A DNA stretch of 51,673 bases from Streptomyces spiralis (GTDB lineage: Bacteria > Actinomycetota > Actinomycetes > Streptomycetales > Streptomycetaceae). The stretch spans positions 114,524-166,196 of the forward strand of contig NZ_BNBC01000018.1 of assembly GCF_014654675.1 (NCBI RefSeq), written 5' to 3'. This document shows positions 48,170 to 51,673 of the stretch, piece after piece. The translations under genes were made by a program, and so were the position numbers. How positions within the stretch are numbered: position 1 is the stretch's first letter; each line of letters opens with the position of its first letter. The notes under the pieces were generated by a model. That model was not told the origin of the DNA, made no database searches, and worked only from the letters and a program-made list of their open reading frames with translations.

Positions 48170-49768
48170 TCAGCGCGACGGACGCTTCGGAGGAACCGGT
48201 CCCGGGATCACGTCCTTGCCCAGGTGTTCCTTGATCAAGTACTTGAGCTCAGGGCCTTCGATGAGTTGGAGCCGACCATGCTGACGGGCGAAGTCGTGGC
48301 TGGCCCTACCGAACCATGAGGTGGTTATCAGGATGCCCTTGGCGGCGCGCTTGTGCTCCACAACGCCAGCCAGTGCCTGGACGGCCTCGACGCCCACGAG
48401 CTTGCTGTAGCGCTTGGCCTGGATGATGCACTCACCGTTGAAGACAGGGTCCTTGCTGACGGCTACCGCATCAACACCTTCGTCCTTCGATGCCTGGGTG
48501 TTCCATGCCTCCATGCCGATTGCCTCGAAGAGCTGGCGGATCAGGTGCTCGAACTCGGTGGGGGTCAGCTTGACCAGTACTGGCCTGCTGTCCAGGTCGG
48601 CTACCACGTCCATGCTGTCCATCAGGCGGTACTTGGTCAGATCGAACTCGATGATGGGCCGGATGGGTTCGAGGTCGTAAGGGTTGGGAGAGATGAGGGC
48701 GTTGAGTCCCTTGAGGCAGGCAGCGGGATCGACCTGGCTGAGGCGCAGCTTTCCGAACTGTTCCCTGCTGGCACTCAGTGTGACGAGACAGGGTGAGACT
48801 TCCTGACCAGTAGCTCGGTCGATGGTCTTGACGCGACCGTTCAAGATGACGCCGTTGACCACCCGGTCCGGATCGCCGGCCAGGATCTCGTGGACGGTCC
48901 GTAGAGCGACCTGCGCCAAGACAGACGCGTAGATCTCCTTACGCTCCTTCTCCGGCCGAGGCACCACAGTCATTTCATCCCGGCTCTTCACATACCTGTA
49001 GCCGCGCGCGGCGGGCACGATCGCCTCCGGCGGCAGTTGAATCTCGACAAGGACGTCCCCCGTAGCAGGGCGGAAGGCGATGCGGTGCTCGTGAGGGAAG
49101 CCCATGGGGTACGACGAGGCATCGAGGATGGCCCCTAGGTGCGCTTCCACTGCTTCCGGATCGCCGGCGCGATACGCTTCGCGCTGCTCATCCAACTGCC
49201 TGTTGAAGGCCTCGGCCTCCTCAGCGGATCGCTCCTCCGCCTGACGGTGCTCCGCGCGTTTCTGTTCCAGCGTCGCCCGGCGCTTCTCCTCAGCTCGCGC
49301 ATGCCGCGCCTGCGCTTCGCTGAACCGCTCACGGGCCTCGGCAACCTCCGTTTCGTATCGCTTCCTGCCAAAGCCCAGGACGGCAGCGAGCCCTCCGGGC
49401 TCCGGGGGCGCGAAGTCTTCCCACCGCGGTGAAGGCTCCGGGCGGGACCAAGGGCGTTCATCTAACACCGTCGGCGTATGAGTCCTCCGCCGACGCTCGA
49501 ACGTCGTGGGCGGGTCACCGACCAGAGCATCACGCAGCAACTGGCTCAGCTGCTCGACCTCGTGCTCGACCCCGATCGCCTGCACCTTGGCCTGCTCGGC
49601 TTGCTGCTCTAGATACGCAGCCTTTCGCTCTTGCTCCCGCCGTTTGCTGGCCGCTTCAGCAGCCTTGCGGGCCCGCTCCGCCTGGCGGGCCTGTTGCTCC
49701 TGGGCTCGTCGCAAAGCCTGCTGCTGCCGCTGGTACTCGTTGCCTCGGTCACTACTGCGCTGCGCCAC
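48170..49768 (-). CDS. Mrr-type restriction endonuclease with coiled-coil N-terminus
   Basis: 532 residues from GTG 49768, with GGGAGGGG 7 nt upstream. Residues about 10-65 and 140-195 are long charged coiled coils. A middle region (about 200-400: YPMGFPHEHRIAFRPATGDVLVEIQLP ...) is unnamed. The C-terminal Mrr_cat domain has the PD-(D/E)xK elements DEGVDAV (Asp near 431) and IIQAKRYS (QxK near 449), followed by GVEAVQALAGVVEHKRAAKGILITTS. Mrr-type enzymes cut modified or foreign DNA. It lies upstream of the FtsK-motor operon on the same strand and may be a separate defence gene of the same island. Confidence 0.88.
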   Translation of the reverse strand: MAQRSSDRGNEYQRQQQALRRAQEQQARQAERARKAAEAASKRREQERKAAYLEQQAEQAKVQAIGVEHEVEQLSQLLRDALVGDPPTTFERRRRTHTPTVLDERPWSRPEPSPRWEDFAPPEPGGLAAVLGFGRKRYETEVAEARERFSEAQARHARAEEKRRATLEQKRAEHRQAEERSAEEAEAFNRQLDEQREAYRAGDPEAVEAHLGAILDASSYPMGFPHEHRIAFRPATGDVLVEIQLPPEAIVPAARGYRYVKSRDEMTVVPRPEKERKEIYASVLAQVALRTVHEILAGDPDRVVNGVILNGRVKTIDRATGQEVSPCLVTLSASREQFGKLRLSQVDPAACLKGLNALISPNPYDLEPIRPIIEFDLTKYRLMDSMDVVADLDSRPVLVKLTPTEFEHLIRQLFEAIGMEAWNTQASKDEGVDAVAVSKDPVFNGECIIQAKRYSKLVGVEAVQALAGVVEHKRAAKGILITTSWFGRASHDFARQHGRLQLIEGPELKYLIKEHLGKDVIPGPVPPKRPSR

Positions 49769-50214
49769 TCGCTAGCCCCTCCCCTGGCTCGGCTCCCCAA
49801 AGCTGCATTCCCCTCTCATCTCGCAGAATCACGCTCCTAGGAACGTGGACCTGGTGCGAGGTGCGGCAGCTGCGGCACGGCGGTGAAACTAGGGACGACC
49901 TCGGAGCCATCAGCTTGGGAAGCTGCGACCCCATGTGGCAGGTTCGGGCGCTGACCTGGGCGACCGGCGACACGACGGCATCGTCGGGCGGGCCGCATTC
50001 ACTGTGATTCCCCGCTGTTCCCCGCTCGATCTGGTGCGCTTGTGGTGCAGTGCGGGTGCGCTGCTACGGCCGGTGCGCCTGGTGCGGTGAGCCTGCGGTG
50101 GTGACCATAGGGCCGGCACAACCACTAGCTGCCGACTCGGCGAAACCGTGATATGCGCCCTCCAACCGCGAGAAGATGCCGCAACTCATCTCACCACACA
50201 GAGGAGTGGCACCA
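49769..50214. other. Intergenic region with short iterated motifs
   Basis: About 446 bp between divergent genes. CCCCGCT is repeated (near 50010-50027), and a cluster of GGTGCG repeats follows at 50033-50086. The promoter of the gene at 50215 should lie near 50150-50200. No gene is visible. Confidence 0.4.
50033..50086 (+). repeat. Five GGTGCR motifs in 54 bp
   Basis: GGTGCG at 50033, 50055, 50072 and 50081, and GGTGCA at 50044. The first three starts are exactly 11 bp apart, so they fall on one face of the helix. This could be a protein-binding iteron cluster; chance in GC-rich DNA is also possible. Confidence 0.45.
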
Positions 50215-50664
50215 ATGGGCATACGGGTAACGGCCAGGACAGAACTCACTCAGCGTCTTGCCGACAGGACTCGGGCGCTCGGAGATCGCCTTCAGCAGGG
50301 AGAGACGCCCGTCGCAAGTAGCGCTGGCGACCTCGTCCGCCAGGAACCGATGCCTCCCGAGGGTGCCTCGACGGGCGAGATCTTGTCCTACTTCCCCGCG
50401 CCTGACGGGGATTTCGTCCTTACCGATCTGACCCTGTACTACCGCGACAAGCGCGGCAACGTCTATCTGCTCCCACTCGGATCGATCATCTCCTGGAGAC
50501 AGAGACGCCGCGACACGTACCCGCACCTTCCCCCGCATCTTCAACGCCGGATCTTGGAGGTAGAGGTGAGGACGTCTGATGGAGGGCGGTACCTCATTGA
50601 GTCGGGCAAGATCTTTGCTCGGCAGATCCGCAAGACGGGTAAGGTTCGCCGGCGCCGGTGGTGA
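50215..50664 (+). CDS. Small protein, unknown function
   Basis: 149 residues from ATG 50215, with GAGGAG 8-9 nt upstream. The N-terminus is helical and charged. The C-terminal half alternates strands: GDFVLTDLTLYYRDKRGNVYLLPLGSIISW, ILEVEVRTSDGGRYLIESGKIFARQIRK, which is suggestive of a PH-like or YcxB-like beta barrel. No membrane segment. I do not recognise the family. It lies within the proposed island, divergent from the Mrr gene. Confidence 0.65.
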   Translation: MGIRVTARTELTQRLADRTRALGDRLQQGETPVASSAGDLVRQEPMPPEGASTGEILSYFPAPDGDFVLTDLTLYYRDKRGNVYLLPLGSIISWRQRRRDTYPHLPPHLQRRILEVEVRTSDGGRYLIESGKIFARQIRKTGKVRRRRW

Positions 50665-51069
50665 TGCCTTGCACGGCCTCCGCCACCTTCTCGACCGTGT
50701 CCGCGCGAATCATGTCCAGACCGACATACGGGCTGCCTCTGCGGGTGACCGTGAGCTTGAGGCAGTCCGGCGCTCTCCGGGATGTCAAGCGACGCGACCG
50801 TACGCAACCTGTGGCTTCCCAGGCCGACGGAGTCTCAATGGATGCGGCCAGCGCCAATAACTGTGATCAGGAGCCGGTCTACTGATCAAGGGTCTCGCTC
50901 ACCAGCTCGGCTGAGGAAGCCCACGGCTCCGAACTGCTCGGATGCCGTGGGTGTCTGTCGTTATTGGTCGGCGTCGGGTGACCTTGGACGGCCCAGAGAC
51001 GGCCCGAATATCGCACCGGGCCTTCGTTGAGCTAGGCCCGCTAGCATCCCGGGATCGAAGGGGGCAGAT
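50665..51069. other. Intergenic region with second 16-mer copy
   Basis: About 405 bp. A minus-strand frame (50594-50857) encodes CLKLTVTRRGSPYVGLDM, which looks protein-like but lacks a proper start and runs into the preceding gene, so it may be a remnant. The repeat at 50990 and short GGGCC inverted repeats (51004-51045) precede the next gene. Confidence 0.35.
50990..51005 (+). repeat. GGCCCAGAGACGGCCC, copy 2
   Basis: Second exact copy of the 16-mer at 48115-48130, 65 bp before the next gene start. It is followed by imperfect GGGCC inverted repeats that may form a hairpin. Confidence 0.6.
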
Positions 51070-51399
51070 ATGGCACTGGGTCATGAGGGGGCACGGCGCA
51101 TAGTCGTCGACGGCACGGTCTACCGCTGGCGGTTGCGACGCAGACCCACCTACAGCCAGGCTCTTTGCTGGTCGCCGTGCACTTACGCCGTGGAGCATGC
51201 GGATAGTCCCGGGACGACTCTCGTCGTCACCACAGAGCAGCCTCACCTCAGCAATTGGCTTGGAGGCGTGGGCAACCCGGTACTGCCCTCCGATGTCGCC
51301 AATGCCATTGCATCCGCCCTACGACAGGGATGGGTTCCCACTCGCGCGGGCTCGGCGTTTCACCTTGACCAGTCCGTCGGCTTCTCCACCTTGCCCTGA
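51070..51399 (+). CDS. Small conserved Streptomyces protein, unknown function
   Basis: 109 residues from ATG 51070, behind AGGGGGCAG. Sequence: RRIVVDGTVYRWRLRRRPTYSQ, then LCWSPCTYAVEHAD, TTLVVTTEQPHLSNWL, and DVANAIASALRQGWVPTRAGSAFHL. The pattern of two beta hairpins and a terminal helix with a W-x-P is shared by many small Streptomyces proteins I have no name for. No signal or membrane segment. Confidence 0.7.
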   Translation: MALGHEGARRIVVDGTVYRWRLRRRPTYSQALCWSPCTYAVEHADSPGTTLVVTTEQPHLSNWLGGVGNPVLPSDVANAIASALRQGWVPTRAGSAFHLDQSVGFSTLP

Positions 51400-51540
51400 G
51401 CTGGCTGATGGGTGAGCACCGCTTTAGGGGTTCGATCGAAGCGCGCTCCCGCTTGGGCCGGCCACGGGCGCGGCGGCCGCACAGAGACGCTGGTGTACGC
51501 CCCGACCCGCCGTCGTTGATGATGACGCTCCTATAGGCCG

Positions 51541-51673
51541 TCAAGCGGTCTGTGTGAGTGGTTTCGGCGTGTGGTGGGGATGGGTGAGGTGCCCGCAGAC
51601 CTCGCGGGCGATGAAGCGTTTGAGGCAGCGGAGGATGTCCTTCTTGGACATGCCTTCGGCGGTGCGGCGGGCG
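51541..51673 (-). CDS. IS110-family-like transposase, C-terminal end only
   Basis: Minus strand, cut by the window edge: ARRTAEGMSKKDILRCLKRFIARE, then VCGHLTHPHHTPKPLTQTA and stop at 51541. The segment EGxSKKxIxRCLKRxIARE is typical of the C-terminal helix of IS110-type (DEDD) transposases. Only 43 codons are visible, so intactness cannot be judged. It suggests that an insertion sequence lies immediately to the right. Confidence 0.55.
   Translation of the reverse strand, partial: ARRTAEGMSKKDILRCLKRFIAREVCGHLTHPHHTPKPLTQTA

Noticed and set aside
50594..50857. Minus-strand frame containing CLKLTVTRRGSPYVGLDM
   Set aside because: It looks protein-like, but has only a TTG start without a ribosome site and runs into the gene at 50215. 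Kept only as a possible remnant.

Overview
The window is a high-GC, codon-biased actinomycete chromosome segment and almost certainly Streptomyces. The evidence is a conservon (cvnABCD), a SEDS protein paired with a class B penicillin-binding protein, a divergent LigD-polymerase/Ku pair, an XRE-DUF5753/DUF397/ATPase trio and frequent GTG/TTG starts behind GGAGG-type ribosome sites.

Bases 1-24,133 look like ordinary chromosome. In order they hold: a GH25 muramidase cut by the window edge; a MarR regulator; a PP2C-like phosphatase; a conservon followed 15 nt later by a styrene-monooxygenase-like flavoprotein; an NlpC/P60 hydrolase; a TetR gene with a small downstream protein; two divergent diiron proteins (AurF-like and ferritin-like); the SEDS/PBP pair with an SH3 protein; a coupled lipoprotein-histidine kinase pair without a response regulator; a NERD protein; and the two-component NHEJ genes ligD(pol) and ku. 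A beta-ketoacyl synthase gene beside ku is broken by an apparent 1-nt deletion at its active-site cysteine.

Bases 24,134-37,640 are more variable. They hold an XRE/NTF2 pair with a perfect palindromic operator, a tandem DUF4132 operon with a 124-bp identical block, a SigE-family sigma factor flanked by two near-identical copies of one extracellular domain, the ATPase/XRE/DUF397 trio, and a run of debris: a DUF4265 pseudogene, a transposase tail and a truncated NERD gene.

At 37,767-37,880 a strong terminator lies next to the 3' half of a tRNA-Arg(CCG) gene read on the minus strand. This looks like the attachment-site scar of an integrated element reaching rightwards out of the window. Codon use to its right is visibly less GC-extreme. 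The cargo is a four-gene, translationally coupled minus-strand operon (47,739 to 38,335): an XRE regulator with a degenerate ImmA/IrrE-like domain, a P-loop ATPase with a Cys cluster, a Cys-cluster protein of unknown fold, and a 1715-residue protein ending in a complete FtsK/SpoIIIE motor. Gene order and sizes resemble the DptF-DptG-DptH restriction module of phosphorothioate systems, but no modification genes are present. A 26-bp palindrome lies in front of the operon and a coiled-coil Mrr-type nuclease gene lies upstream. This block is my candidate for an undescribed defence system. The window ends in small unknown genes and the C-terminus of a transposase, probably of the IS110 family.
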